Below the pieces are notes generated by a model. It saw nothing but the letters and a program-made list of their open reading frames with translations, was not told where the DNA came from and did no database searches. Shown piece by piece: positions 47,201 through 59,076 of a stretch of 64,000 nucleotides of DNA. Origin of the DNA: Neospora caninum Liverpool (lineage: Eukaryota; Apicomplexa; Conoidasida; Eucoccidiorida; Sarcocystidae); NCBI RefSeq assembly GCF_000208865.1, contig NC_018397.1, positions 3,680,748-3,744,747 on the forward strand, in the 5' to 3' direction. Made by a program: the position numbers and the translations under genes. Positions within the stretch are counted from its first letter, which is position 1, and each line of letters starts with the position of its first letter.

Positions 47201-49525
47201 TCTTGCAGCGCGAGACGCTGAGTTGAAACGCGAAGCCGAAGAGACCAAAGCTGAGCTTGCACGCGTTCTGAGAGAACAGGCAAAAAGAGAAGACCAAGAA
47301 GAGCAGGGGCGACGGGGAAACGAAGACAATGTGGACGGGAAGAGCGAGGCGGGTTGTCGCCAGAGGCATGGTCGAGGGTGCGATTCAGTGGGCGAGGAAA
47401 CAAGCGCTGGATCGCGGAAAACGGCAGTGAGAGGGAGATCCGTGTCGGCAGAAGGGAACGAAGATGAAACGAAAGAAGTCTCGAGGAGAGAGAAACGGGA
47501 AACGCGCAGAGGAGACCGTATCCCCCTTGGTAAGTCGTTTGAACGGGAGACAAAACGCGTCGCCGACAGGCAGGCTCTGCAGAGAGAAAGCGGGAAGAAA
47601 GGACGAGACTCTCCGAGAGGGAGTGGGGCGGACAGGGGAGAGTCTCCGTTTGAAACAGAAGACCGACCAGACGCAGACAGAGCAGCTTGCGGGGCCGCTT
47701 CTCCAGCGGCCGAGAAAGGGAAGGAAGAGAATGGCGCAAACCAGCGGGACAAGCCTCTGAGTTGGTTTGCAGCCGCCGCGAGACAGGAAAGAAAGGGGAC
47801 ACGCGAGTTCGAAACCTCCGCAAAAAATGAGAGACGCGGAGCGTCGTTTCCTGAGTGGTGTTGTTTCTCGTGTGAAGACACAGAGGAAAGCGAGGAGCAT
47901 CCAGAAAGAACGACACCACCGGTGTCCGAGAAGGACGTGTCGTCTCCCTACGAAGGTCCAAGCAGTCGTTCCTCCGAAGCGCATGCCGTTTGCGAGAGCG
48001 GAGCGGCGATCCGAGAGCGAGGCGCCGACGGCTTTAGCAATGCCGGAGAATTCGAGAAATACGTGAAAGCTGAATGGAGGGCGATCGCAAAGCAGCGGCG
48101 CCTCCTGTCATCATGGCAACGAGAACTGGAGATGCACGAGACGCGGCTTCAAGAAGTCCAGCGTTCCTTGCAAGAAAGCGACAGTTTTTTGCGGTCCCGT
48201 CTCGTCGCGTTTCAACTCGAGACAGCCGAGGCCGAACGCAGCCGAAAGGCCCTCGAAACACAGCTGCATGCGCGGCAACTCGCCATCAGTGCCCGGCTTT
48301 CAGAGGTGGAGGCGCGCGAAGCGGCAGTGAAACAGCGAGAGGAAGAGGGGGACGCAAGGGACAGACGCAGAGAGGCAGAGAGGATCGAGGACGAAGCAAG
48401 ACGAGAGCGGGAACAGCGGGCGTTCGAGGAGAGACGAGAGACCCAGAGGAGAGAAGACGACGCGAGAAGAGAGAGAGAGAAGCGAGAGAAGGAAGCGGCG
48501 GAGGCGAGAGCGAAGGCGGTCGGCGATCGGGAAGAAGAGTTGCAGCGGAAGTATCTTCAACTCGTGTCCTTCGAGCGGGAGATCCGAGCTCGAGAGACGC
48601 GTTTCGCGGAAGACGAGCAGAGAAGACGAGAAGAAGAAGCGGCGGTCGCGGTTTTGAGGCAAGAGGCGGCGAGTCAGCAGGCACGCCTCGCCGCAGCGAG
48701 TGAAGCACTCGAGACGCGCGAACGGGAAATGCAAGAAGAGGTCCAAGACCTGAAGGAAGAGTTAGCTGTGCACCTGGCGATGCTGAGCGAGAAAGAGAGG
48801 GAAGTCCAGGCCGCGCGGGAGCGTGACGCACGAGAGCGGGAACGTTTGAACATGCAGATGCTGGACGAGAGGCAAAAAGAGAAGGAAGAACGCGAAGCGA
48901 ACCTGCGAGACAGAGCCGCGTGGCGACAGCAGAAAGAAGAGGAGGAAGCGAAACTGCAAAAGAGAGAAGAAGCGTGCGCTGAAAAGACCGCGCAACTCGA
49001 CAAACTGAAAGAAACGGTCCACCGGGTAAGCTGCGGATCGAAGCGACGCCGGATGCATCTCCATCCAATGCATGCTCTCTTGGGAGAGAATAATAACAAG
49101 AATAGCAAGGTTCATCTCAGGAGAGTGCCGGCCCTCTCGGCATTCCTTGTCGAATTCAGAAAAAAGACGACTCGCGCAGAGAAACAGAGCGCGTAACAAA
49201 GAGTCGTTTTGCAAGGAGTTGCGAGTTCTGTAGAGAGGCTGAATTGATATTGAGAAGACACTCGGACAACGCATGCAGTCCTGGTGCTACCGTCTCGAAA
49301 CAGAGACAGCCCAACAGAGAAACAGACACACTCTGGAGAGGCGTTTGGGCGGCAGAGTGACACAGTGTGACAGGCAGTCGTCTCTTGCCTCAGTGGAAGA
49401 CAGCGAGAAACTGATAGACGGGACGAATTCCAAAACATGTGGACTCAAGAAAGCCACACGGAGAAGGGAGAACTGGCTACCTTTACAAAACGTCACCAGA
49501 ACGCGGGACCGCACACTGGCTTCAT

Positions 49526-49556
<31 letters not shown>

Positions 49557-52500
49557 CATATACGTATGTATATATGTATATATAGGCGTTCCCTTCTGTT
49601 GTTGTTGAGGCCGTGTAGTTCTTTTCACAAAAGAAACTTTGCCGTTGGACGCATTGAGTATGGGGCCTTAGTGATTGTGCTTCGTAGGTGTTGTGAGTAC
49701 GCGCTTACCACGCACCAGGGGTACACAGACTCGGAAGCACTTGCCACACAAAAACATGCATTTTGACGGGGGCGCTTTCGCGTGTATGACGTGGTGGGCG
49801 CAGGACGCCTCCGACACACGCTGCGGAGCTCCTGGCGAGAAAGGAAGAAGCGACGTGACGGCAGACATCAAAGTGTATATACATTGTAGCCCCTCGCATG
49901 GTCAACCTGCATCGACAGAAACAGTGAGGTGCCTAGACTCTTCCTGACCGTGTCGCGAACTGAAGGCGAACGCACCGGTTCCTGTCGATTTCCTGTCGAC
50001 TGGTTCTCTTCTTCGTGGCCCTCGATGTCCGTCTCCGTCTCGCTCGCTCTTTGCCAGCTCTTTCAGATTCAACAATCGAGCCTCCTTCCCTGTTCGTCTT
50101 CGCCGCGCGCCGAGAAGACTGAAGACGCGGGCCCCGTGCCGCTGTCTTCCTTCTCCTTCGTGTGCTCTCTGCTTCCACCCTCGTCTCCGCTTCTTCTGCC
50201 TGCACCAGCAGTAGAGGACGGAAAAGAAGACCCGAGAGAAAAGGGAGAAGAATCTGCCCTACAGGCTCTGAAGGAGACACTCGAGAGCGTGACCGGTCTC
50301 TCGCTGCCCGAGCCGAGTGTTTCCGCGTGCATCGTTTGCCGGGAAATCCAAGTCTTTTCTACCGAAACGAGGCGGACACACCAAGCCTGTTCGCCGCACA
50401 CGAGATCGCCTCCCTCGTCGCGGGCTTCTCCGACCTTTGGCGAACACCAGACAGAAAAGGGAAACACCGAAGAAACGTCTTCCCTCTTTTCGTTCTTGAC
50501 GAAACCGCCGGAGCGTCTCGACGAGTCAGCCGTTGGTCAGCTGCTTTCCCTCGAAATGGAAATCCTTCTTCTGCTCCTTCCCTTCCTCGAGAAGCGGAGA
50601 ACCCAGCTGAGCGCGCAACGCAAACTCCTGCGTCAGAGCCTCCTGCTTCACAGTGCACGCTCCCACGGGTGCAAAAACCGGCAAGGCGTCGAGAGCGCCG
50701 GACTGAAGAAGGACGGAAGCGCAGAGGCCGAAGAGGATCGAGAGCGAACGCTGGAAACGGAGGGCGAATTCGCTAGACAACTAAACGACGAAAGAGAGTG
50801 TCTCGACACACATTTGAAAGCCTGGAACGCCTCAGCAAGGTAAAAGGGAAAACGGGAAACACCGTCTGATTCCAACTCACCACCAGACCACCAAAACAGA
50901 TGTCCCGCTTTCTCCAGTGCTACACTATATATAATGTACATTGCCATGATAGGTTCCTATGTACATACGCCGTTGATGTGTGTATATATAGGCGATCGTT
51001 CGTCCGCATGGCTGTGAAGCATGTACAGGTGAAGATGCATTTATGTGTTATTAAGCGTATATACATGCCAGTAGGTACAATTGTTTTTACCTGCTTCACG
51101 CAAAGCCCCTAGTTTTCTCGAGTTTTTTTTTCCGTTTTTTCCCAGAGCAGTTCGTTTTCTCTTGCCTCTGGTGTCTCGGCGCCTCTCTGCGCTCCGCGAA
51201 CTTCTCGGCCACCCCAACACTTGCCACGCTTCACCTCCTGCGCCCGCCGATCCTTCTTCTCTGCCGTCGTCGCTTCGTCTTCCGCGTGCCCCAACATCGC
51301 CCACGTCTCGGCGAACCTCGAGTCGGGCGTTCGCAAAGGAACTGTGCCTGCACAAGAGCCAGGGTGTTCCTCTGCCTCGTCAGCGCAGCCCGTTTTCTCG
51401 CTCCCCTGGGCGCCCGCAGACCCGTTGCTCCAGCTTTTCGGGCCCTCTGGCGTGTGCGGAGGCTCGGCGAGGCGTCGAGTCTCCGCTGTCTCCTTCGCAA
51501 GCGACTCGTGTAGGAAGTGAAGGAGTCTCGAGCAACTCAGAGAGACAAACAAAGACGGAGGCCCTGTCCGAGCCGAGGGGTGTCTCCGAGTCTGCAATCC
51601 CTACACTCCCCCTGCCATTTGGTTCTCTCTCGGGATGTCTCTCTTCGCTCCCTCTTCAAATCCCCCCGTCTCGTCTCCCATTGTCGTCCTCGTCCTCTGC
51701 AGCCCCGTCTGAGCTCTCGGCGTTGTCTACGCAGTGCATTTCTTTGCTTCCGGCGTTCTGCCTGTCGCTGACGGACAGTGGCAAGTCAGCAGTCCCCAAC
51801 GATGTGTCGGGAGACGACGCGTCGCTTTCTGCTCCTCAGGACGTGCCTCGTCCCTGGTCGTCGTCAGCTTCGCCTTCCCCTCGCTTCTCCGACCTCGCGT
51901 TCCTTCCACCTCCCCCCGTTTCCGCGGTGACTGGGTTTCCCCTGTTCGATGCAACCTACTGGCGGTATTTGCAAGAGAGCTTTGCCTGCAGAGCCTCGCG
52001 GCCTTCTCGGCGAGCAGCGTCTTCGCGCCCCGCCTCCTGTACGCCGGCTCTCTCCCCCTCGCACTCTGTCACCGCCTCCCGCGCCGGCTCTCTCGGGCAA
52101 ATCTCGGTTGGTCCCATTGCCCCCCAGCGTGGCCTTCCTGACCTGCCGCATGCACTCTCCAGCGGAAGCCGCGAAGAAGACCCGGAGGCAGCCACTCCTA
52201 CGCGTCTCGCCCCACCTGATGTTCTCCCTCCTGTCGCTCATCCTCTCGGGCTCGCGCAGTCCTGGGGGCAAACCTTTTTCCCCTTGCAGGCTGCCGATCC
52301 CCGGCTCTGCGCAAACGGCGGGTCGCGCGTGCTGCCTTACCCGGTCGTACCAGCCACCGGCCAGTTGGGCCCGAGTCTCCTGTCTCCTTTTGCTGCATCC
52401 GCCGCTCCACGTGTACAGACACTCGACGAGGCGCGTCTGCAGGACGCGACGCATTCCTCGTTTGCGGCGCGCGGTGGAAAGCGCCAAGATCTCAGCGAGA

Positions 52501-53381
52501 AGCACCAATCGCTCCTCGATCGCGTTCGGCAAGCGTCCGTCCATCAAAGCCGAAGTTCGGTTTCCGACGAGGGGACGCGACTCGGGAAAACGGCTCTCGG
52601 AAGGTCCAGTGTAGATACCCTCCAGCGGCCGCGCGTGTGCCCCGTCACCGGAAACGACTGGTTTTTACGGACCGAATCGGGCTCGGGAAAAGGAAGCGAT
52701 TCACGAAAAGCATTGGTTTCGGGAGACGAACGGCTTGGGAGAGAGGAGACGTCAAAGGAGGAAGAAGGCGAAAGGCCACAGCCATCAGGCAGCTCTGGCG
52801 GACATGTTTTTAACAGGCCAAACACAGCACTGCACCAGCGTCAGCCGCTCCGCTGGCGTCAGGGGCGATCGTGCATTTCTGACTCTTCGTTCGGCGCAGA
52901 ACTGGAAGCAACCCAGCTGGCTCCAGTGTCGCTTAGGTCCTCGCGAGAGCCTCCAGGGAACCGGTCATCACTCCCAAACTCCGCACGCGCTACTGAGCCT
53001 CAGCCTGTCTCCAGCTCTCCGCGGCGAGGACGATCTGCACTCAGTGCGCGGGAATATCCATCAAGGCGCGAGAGGACCACTTTCGCTTCTTTGCCGAACG
53101 CAGTGGGGAGAGACGGAGACAACAAGATAAGAGAACCGCGCGAGACAGCAGGCTCATACTTTTTCACGGGCCTTGTCCGAAAGAGAGAAGAAGATCTCAA
53201 CGCTATAAAGCACGCTGCCTCGCTGAGACTGGAGACACACGCATGCGACACGGGCAGAGACAAAAGTGAAGAAAGGAAACAGACTCCCGGGGAACCGGGC
53301 GGTGGTCTCCAGCGTACAACCGGGCGAACTGCCCTTAAAAAGTTCCCGCCTTTGCCGCCTTCCACAGAAACAGAAACGTGA
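41294..53381 (+). CDS. CEP164: giant CEP164-like centriolar/basal-body protein with N-terminal WW domain
   Basis: CEP164 is a distal-appendage protein that docks mother centrioles to membranes for ciliogenesis. My model has five exons: 41294-41337, 41435-41961, 42364-49025, 50058-50839 and 51146-53381, phases matching, about 3,416 residues. Near residues 215-270 is the CEP164-type N-terminus: FLPLARECLKAPLPSPW, then GAVFFCNLATKQSTWENP, a WW domain with both Trp present, the FF pair replacing YY, and preceded by the family's ARE-x-L-x-APLP element. The middle is Ser/Glu/Arg low complexity, including a Ser/Cys run near 937-983. Long charged coiled coils lie near 1753-1833 and 2087-2411. A Leu-rich helical part (EMEILLLLLPFLEKRR) is in exon 4, and the last exon is Pro/Ser-rich. 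Human CEP164 is about 1,460 residues, so this is over twice as long. The first exon rests only on phase and a pyrimidine-rich 97-nt intron; translation may instead start at the ATG at 41505 (3,378 residues). The acceptor of exon 4 could be 9 nt downstream. Confidence 0.75.
44585..44760 (+). repeat. Ser/Cys codon repeat inside CEP164-like CDS
   Basis: TCTTGTTCTTCC-type pyrimidine repeats that encode alternating Ser and Cys (SCSSCSSCSSCASCSSSCSS), flanked by pure Ser runs. The frame stays open through it and rejoins charged sequence on both sides. Confidence 0.85.
49524..49585. repeat. (TA)n and (TACATA)n array
   Basis: TA run passing into tacatatacatatac units, in intron 3 of the CEP164-like gene. 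Confidence 0.9.
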
Positions 53382-53536
53382 CAAGATACCGAAGAGACGG
53401 AGTCCTGTGGTGGAGGAAACACCGGGAGACAGAGCCAAAAAAGAAGACGGGCAGAAATGCAACTTGTTCGTATGCTGAGAAGAAGAGGCGAAAGAGTCCT
53501 GCCTAAGGGAAGGCCGACACCGCTGTACCCCCACAG

Positions 53537-53539
53537 GTA

Positions 53540-53572
<33 letters not shown>
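53537..53572. repeat. (TA)n microsatellite
   Basis: TA run about 150 bp downstream of the CEP164-like stop codon. Confidence 0.93.
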
Positions 53573-53830
53573 TTGGGATTAGATTACATTATAGCGTTTC
53601 ATACAAATCTACAAATCTATATATATAAAGGTATAGATGGGAAGAACGGAATGTGAAAAGGTCGGCAACATGAAGGAATGGAGATCCACAGAGCTATCCT
53701 GTTCCTCATCTTGCACGAGGCGGAAAAGCAAGTCGGTCAGCATTGGTATGAGCATCCACTTTTCTGCCGTCGTTACTCCACGCCTGTCGACACAGACGTG
53801 CACAGATATGGATTTTACATGCATGGCAAT

Positions 53831-53868
53831 ACTCTGCTGCATATATATTTTTATATATGCAGCAGAGT
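53831..53868. repeat. perfect 17-bp inverted repeat with 4-nt loop
   Basis: Arm 53831-53847 (actctgctgcatatata) is exactly complementary to 53852-53868, with tttt between. As RNA it would fold into a tight hairpin. It lies in the 3' region shared by two convergent genes. Confidence 0.9.
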
Positions 53869-54096
53869 GCAGGGACTGCTTCTGGTATTTGTCCTTGAGA
53901 GCCACACGGCTTAGAGCATGAACTGTCTGTCGTCTTCCCTTCAAACTAGACTCGCAAGGAGCTCGTTGGAAGTCGCTTTGTAGGCAGTCCAAACAGCGAC
54001 GGCTGACTCAGTCACTCTGTCTCCCTCCCGCGCCTTCTACAGGCGTTACATAGAGACAAGCGTCCGAGTATGCATTTATGTGCATGCATGTACATA

Positions 54097-54099
<3 letters not shown>

Positions 54100-54128
<29 letters not shown>
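54100..54128. repeat. (TA)n microsatellite
   Basis: TA run in the convergent spacer between the CEP164-like gene and the next minus-strand gene. Confidence 0.93.
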
Positions 54129-54132
<4 letters not shown>

Positions 54133-55998
54133 CCCGCATCTCTTTGCATGTTTTTCTATTAAAGCACAGAAATATATTGGTATGACTATGCTTCCACACG
54201 TTTGCATGTGCGAACATCGGCTCAGCCGGCATTCTCGTCGAGTGCGATTTTCCCAATCTTCTTCTATTTTGACGAAAGTCCACTTCTCTAAGTTTATCTG
54301 CCAGACTGGCGAGCGCGCTGCATCTCGAGCGAGCCGAAAGAAACTTCTTGGCATGCAGCCCTCTCTCCATCTTGCTCGCCTTATATTCGGGTAACTTTCG
54401 CGATTGCGTTTTCTGTCCGCACCCGTTGGGAACAAACAGCTTCGTTGTTTCGCCATGCAGCCACACACATCTCGGGGCGCTTGCGATCAGCCGTCACAAG
54501 AGCCGTGCACCGAAGGCTCTGTCAGAGTCGCATTGCCTAACCTGAAGGCAATGGGGGCACCCGCCTCTTTGGGCCCGAGTTGTGAAAAAATGTGGACAGG
54601 TGACAGCTCAAAATGCTGCGAGTCTCATTCGGATGAAACACAAATCAGATGCGGGAAAACGACGCCTCTAGACGGCTGAGGAAGTCGAAACTCGAGAGTT
54701 ACCACGATACGTATGCCTATACATCCACATAAAAACATGTATGTGAATATGCTTGTTTGCCTCATTTATATAGGTATATATATGCAAGGGTACACGTTTT
54801 GCATAGATGCGTATCTGTGCATGTCTCTATGGGTGAATAGATATTTGTCTATGTCCACGGGTTCGCGTTCAAAGAGGACATCTCTTTGTCAGGCGGCCCC
54901 AGGTCAGTTTGAAATCCTTAGGTAAACAAGGTTTTTATCTACTTTCTGCCGTGATATGTATCTGCATGCGCAGTCGGGTGAAACGACGCGTTTGTCAAGT
55001 CGTGAGAAGTGTTCTCCAAAAGAGACGGCAGGGACGCGCTTTCCGGCCGTTTCGTTGCCAATCAACTCTTTTCCTGCACGTGTGCGACTTCAAATCGCCA
55101 GCAGCACATGCAAAAACATTGATATTCGGAACACCGCGAGACACCGAGAGGATGTGGCTGATCCCGGCATGTCTCTCGAGGATATATCGCGAAGCGTTTC
55201 AAATACGAGAGGCGAGGAAGGAACAGACGAAACTGAAATCGGAAAAGACAAATGAGAGGACTGCGCCCGCCCTCACAAAGGGACACGATTTGACCTGGTT
55301 TTCAAATGACAAGGCAAACGCACGTTAAAGGACAAAAGAGAAACAAAGAGCGTGCGAGGAAACCGTCCGAAAAGGGAAACGTGAATAGGGGTTCAGACCA
55401 CCTCCGCATGCCTTCTCTTTCACATTCTGCTTAGACTTTTCTCAGCAGAGAACGGAAGAACGCGTTCTCCACGCGCGTGCGCGTCTTTGCAGGGTGAAGG
55501 AAAAATTTAAGAAGAGGAAGAAGAGGAAGACGAATCGTTGCGAGGGCGACGTAGGAGAAACTCCGTGTAGGGGTCATTCCTGAGAGAGGAGAGGCGGGGA
55601 GGAGAGGCAAGAGAAACCGTGAGAACAGAGGCAAGGTGGGAACAGAAGGAAGGAAAGGGAAAACAAACGAGACGCCGAACAAAAGACGTGCATCTACACT
55701 AGGAATGCACATCGATGTTTCTTCTCTTTGAAAGACAGACCTCAAGACAAGCTCCTCATGCTCACATATACATATGCATCTTTGTAAATCTGTGTATCTG
55801 TACATCTTTATGAATACAAAGTCGTGTCTGTCTGAGGAACTGAGCGTCTTTTCTCGTCGCCGACCGCTACCTTCCCGTGACCGCACAAGAGAGGCCGACG
55901 AGACACAGAGAGGCGTGCAGATACGCGAGTTTTCTGAGAAATGAAAAGACGCCCGGCACCCCGCCGAGATTCTGCTCCTCGACAGCGAGGGAATTTCC

Positions 55999-56317
55999 TC
56001 ACTTTCCTGCCAGGATGACTTTCCCGTAGTGGGTCCAGCCTCTGCTCATGTTGATGTCGAGATCGAGGACAAGCTGCTGAACAGTCAACATGCCGTCCGG
56101 CGACTGATGAGCGAGGTTCCGAATGCGCTCCCGAAACTGAAAAGACCAAGAACCAGAGCGAGATCCGCCGTCACGAGACTCTTCCTGCGTTCAGCTGTTC
56201 ACTCAACCGCGCAAAAGGGCCCTCGACATTCATCCTCGCACCCGCTCGGATGGCACCAGTCGCCTCCAAGCACAAAAGGCGGCTCTACACTCAAGGACCA
56301 ATCGGGGTACACTCACA

Positions 56318-56356
<39 letters not shown>

Positions 56357-59076
56357 GTGGCATCTTGGATATCTTCTCCTCTCTCGGCACGGTCGTCTGC
56401 GTGAATCGTTGATATATACATAAATATGTGTGTAATAGTATCCTCCCTTGTAAAACACGCAAGACGCAGATGGCTGAAAACGAGTACATGTATGAAAATT
56501 TATGTATGTATGTATGTATGTATGTATGTATGTAGGCATTGGATATGTATATGCATATGTGTATATTCTTGTAGCTTCATGAATGTATACGTATGTTGTC
56601 GTCTGCGTGCAAGACGGATATTCTGCAGGAGCCCGTCGACTTACTGCTTGCGCGCGCATCTGATTCCTGACTTTCTCCTCAGGCACAGAAGCCGCCGTTT
56701 CGCCCCAGTAAACAACCCTGGACGCAAAAGGGAAACCGAAGTGCAAAGACGCGGCTCGGTGGTTAACCTCTAGACCCCCCCCCCCTGCTCTCGCGCTTGC
56801 CTCTTTTCCGCGGCTTTTCCCTTGTCCTCTCCACCCCGGCGGTGCGAGGTCTTTGCCTACGCCTTCTCTCCTTTTCCTTTTCCTCTCCCCTTCTCCTTTT
56901 TCCCACCTCTTTCTCCTTCTTCTCACCTCTGTCCTCAGCTCTCCTCTTCCGTTTCTCCTTACCTGTAATCGAAGCCATCGTCTCCGGGAACGCGCGGGCC
57001 GTAGATGAGGGAGACGCCGTGGCGGTTGGGATGCGGCAGCTCGAGGCTCGTGGACCGCAAAAGGTGCATCAAATCTCGCTTCTTGACGGTCTCCGAGAGC
57101 CGCTCGCCCTCTTCGCGGAGACAATCTTTGAGCGCGCGTGCGTCTGTGCGCCGTCGTTTGCACCAGCCGCGCCACGAGGACGGCGGCGAGTGAATCGGAG
57201 ACGAAGACACGGAAGAAACCGGGGAAGCAGGCGCCTCGTCTCCGGGCCAGGCGGGAAACACACGCGACGCATAGGCAGACTGCGTTCGAGGGTCGTGCCG
57301 CAGAGGAGACGCGGAAGAGAACGGGGAATTGTTCAGGTCTTTGACATGGTGTCGCGAATCCTGCACAGTCGTGGACCCTCGTTCGCCCGGAACTCCAGTC
57401 TGCTTCGAGGCAAAGGGGGAGGAGTCGGTGCGCTGTTCCGTCTCGCCTTCCCTTGTTTCGTCGGTGTCTCCTCTCCCTGCGGCCGCTCCGTTTTCCGCCG
57501 CGTCCGACCTTGTACGATCAGTCGACTGAGACTTGTCTTTCTCGTCCTTGTTTGTGCTTCCCAGGACTTTCCGTCTCTTGGCAGAGTGTCCCTCTCTCTC
57601 CGTGTCTTCCGTCTCTCCGTTCTCCTTGTTTCCTTTCGCCTCTCCCCTCGCTGGCTCTTCTCTCGCCTTCTCGCCCTCGCCGTTTTCGTCCTCGGGCTGT
57701 CCCCTCGCGGCTGCGACTTTCTCGCCTTCTTCCCGCTCGGCCTCTCGATCAGCCGCCCGCAGCATCTCCTCGGCAGCCGCGCGCGCCTTGTCCCTGGACG
57801 GAGGGAAGATGAGGAAGGCGGAGTCGACAAAGTTGAGGAACATCTCCGGGAGCAGCGGGGCCGACGAGGACGGCGAGCCGTCCGGAGACACTGCGCTGCC
57901 GTGGGTACGGAAAGAGAAGGGAGAAAACGGCGATCGCGGCGGAGAGAAGACGCTGGTACTACTGCGCCGCAAGTGGAAAACTGACCGACACGGCGAATAG
58001 GCGCAAGACGAGGAAGAGAGCGAAGAGGCGGAGGAAGCGAACGAGGAAGAGAGCGAAGAGGCGGAGGAAGCGAACGAGGAAGAGAGCGAAGAGGCGGAGG
58101 AAGAGAACGAAGAGGCAGACGCGACGCCAGGTAGACGAGCAGCTGTGCGAGAAGAGAGAGGAGACGAGGGAGAAGACGCGCTCTCTGTCGACTGAGGATC
58201 CCGAGAAGGAAGAGACTCCTGGGGCCGTGCAGGGTCCAACAGTGTCGAGGCGCCTCCACAGGCAGAACGCAGAGAGCCAGTGCGACAGGGACGCGCGTGA
58301 GGGGAAGCGTCGACGCTGGGGCCTTTCTGACCAGGAAGGAGGTTTTCTCGCGCATCCCCTCTCTCGATCTCCGACTCCTCTGGTGGCGGGTCTCCACGGA
58401 GTTCCGGCTGGCTGAACGAGCCTGGAAAGAACGCATCCGCTGCGCTCTTTTGGGCCAGTGAGGCCGCAGGCGCCCCGCCCACAGCCGTTTTCGCCGCTTG
58501 ACTCTGACCCGGTTTCTTCTGTTTCGGTGTATAGACACTGCCCGGACCCGAGGCGAGGAAGCAGAACTGGCCCGAGGAGACGAGCGAACTCGCCTGTTTC
58601 CTGTCACTTACAGGCTTCAGAAACGCCCCCTTCGACTGGGCAAGAGCGAGCTTGGCGTCACTGCCTTTCCCGGAAAAATCGGCTTTCGGTCTCTCGCGCC
58701 GACTCAAGTTTCCCAAATCAGTTAGCAGCTTCGCAGCGTGCGTTCCCTGGCCTTTCCTCCCCCCTGAGAGCGTCTCCGAGGGTCGTGCCGCTGCCGATTG
58801 TACGGACAGCCCCGGAGAGGCGGCGTTGCCTCGCCGCCTGAGCTCTTGCCCGCTGCCGTTCGGGCTGCCGTCCTCTTTGGACTGCGACGCCTTCGCCGCC
58901 TCTCCATTCCTCAGCTTCGCACAGCGACTCGTGCCCGATCGCAGATTCGGTTTCTTCGCATGCAAAACATTCCTTCCAGGAACTTCCGAGCTGCCAGCAG
59001 CCCGCGACGTCGCGCCGATCTCAGACACAAGAGATGAAGACGCGCGCGAGTCGCTGCTGCGCGTTGGAACATTCAT
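55999..59076 (-). CDS. unrecognised 774-residue protein, disordered with a compact C-terminus
   Basis: I do not recognise the family. My model has three exons: 56963-59076, 56645-56717 and 55999-56136 (complement), with good splice sites and matching phases. The ATG at 59076 is the first in the frame. Residues 1 to about 640 are mostly Ser/Arg/Glu low complexity, with a 33-bp tandem repeat and one more ordered piece (LPEMFLNFVDSAFLIFPP, near 410) leading into an acidic/basic helix. The last 110 residues look folded: MHLLRSTSLELPHPNRHG, VSLIYGPRVPGDDGFDYR, VVYWGETAASVPEEKVRNQM across the middle exon, and FRERIRNLAHQSPDGMLTVQ, then DLDINMSRGWTHYGKVILAG at the end. The 73-nt middle exon is supported because skipping it gives a frameshift and early stop. 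Nuclear or RNA-associated roles are imaginable from the basic low-complexity sequence, but nothing shows it. Confidence 0.72.
56321..56354. repeat. (TA)n microsatellite
   Basis: TA run in intron 2 of the unrecognised 774-residue gene. Confidence 0.93.
56502..56534. repeat. (TATG)n tetranucleotide repeat
   Basis: About eight TATG units in intron 2 of the unrecognised 774-residue gene. Confidence 0.93.
58010..58113. repeat. 33-bp coding tandem repeat, about three copies
   Basis: Three nearly identical 33-bp units on the minus coding strand, each encoding 11 residues of the form SSFASSASSLS, within the disordered part of the 774-residue protein. The third copy diverges at its end. Confidence 0.88.

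Larger units (their letters stand above)
53382..55998. other. convergent intergenic region after CEP164-like gene
   Basis: 2.6 kb between convergent stop codons. It holds TA arrays (about 53537-53572 and 54100-54128), a perfect 17-bp inverted repeat (53831-53868) and a TGCATGC word at 54081. No open frame here has protein-like features. Confidence 0.6.

Noticed and set aside
47044..47961. 305-codon minus-strand frame inside the CEP164-like exon
   Set aside because: Antisense of a Glu/Arg-rich coiled coil, which automatically gives open Leu/Ser/Phe-rich reverse frames.
57333..58607. 424-codon minus-strand frame in a second frame of the 774-residue gene
   Set aside because: It lies inside the same exon in another frame and consists of Arg/Ser/Leu repeats; the other frame carries the splice-protected C-terminus.
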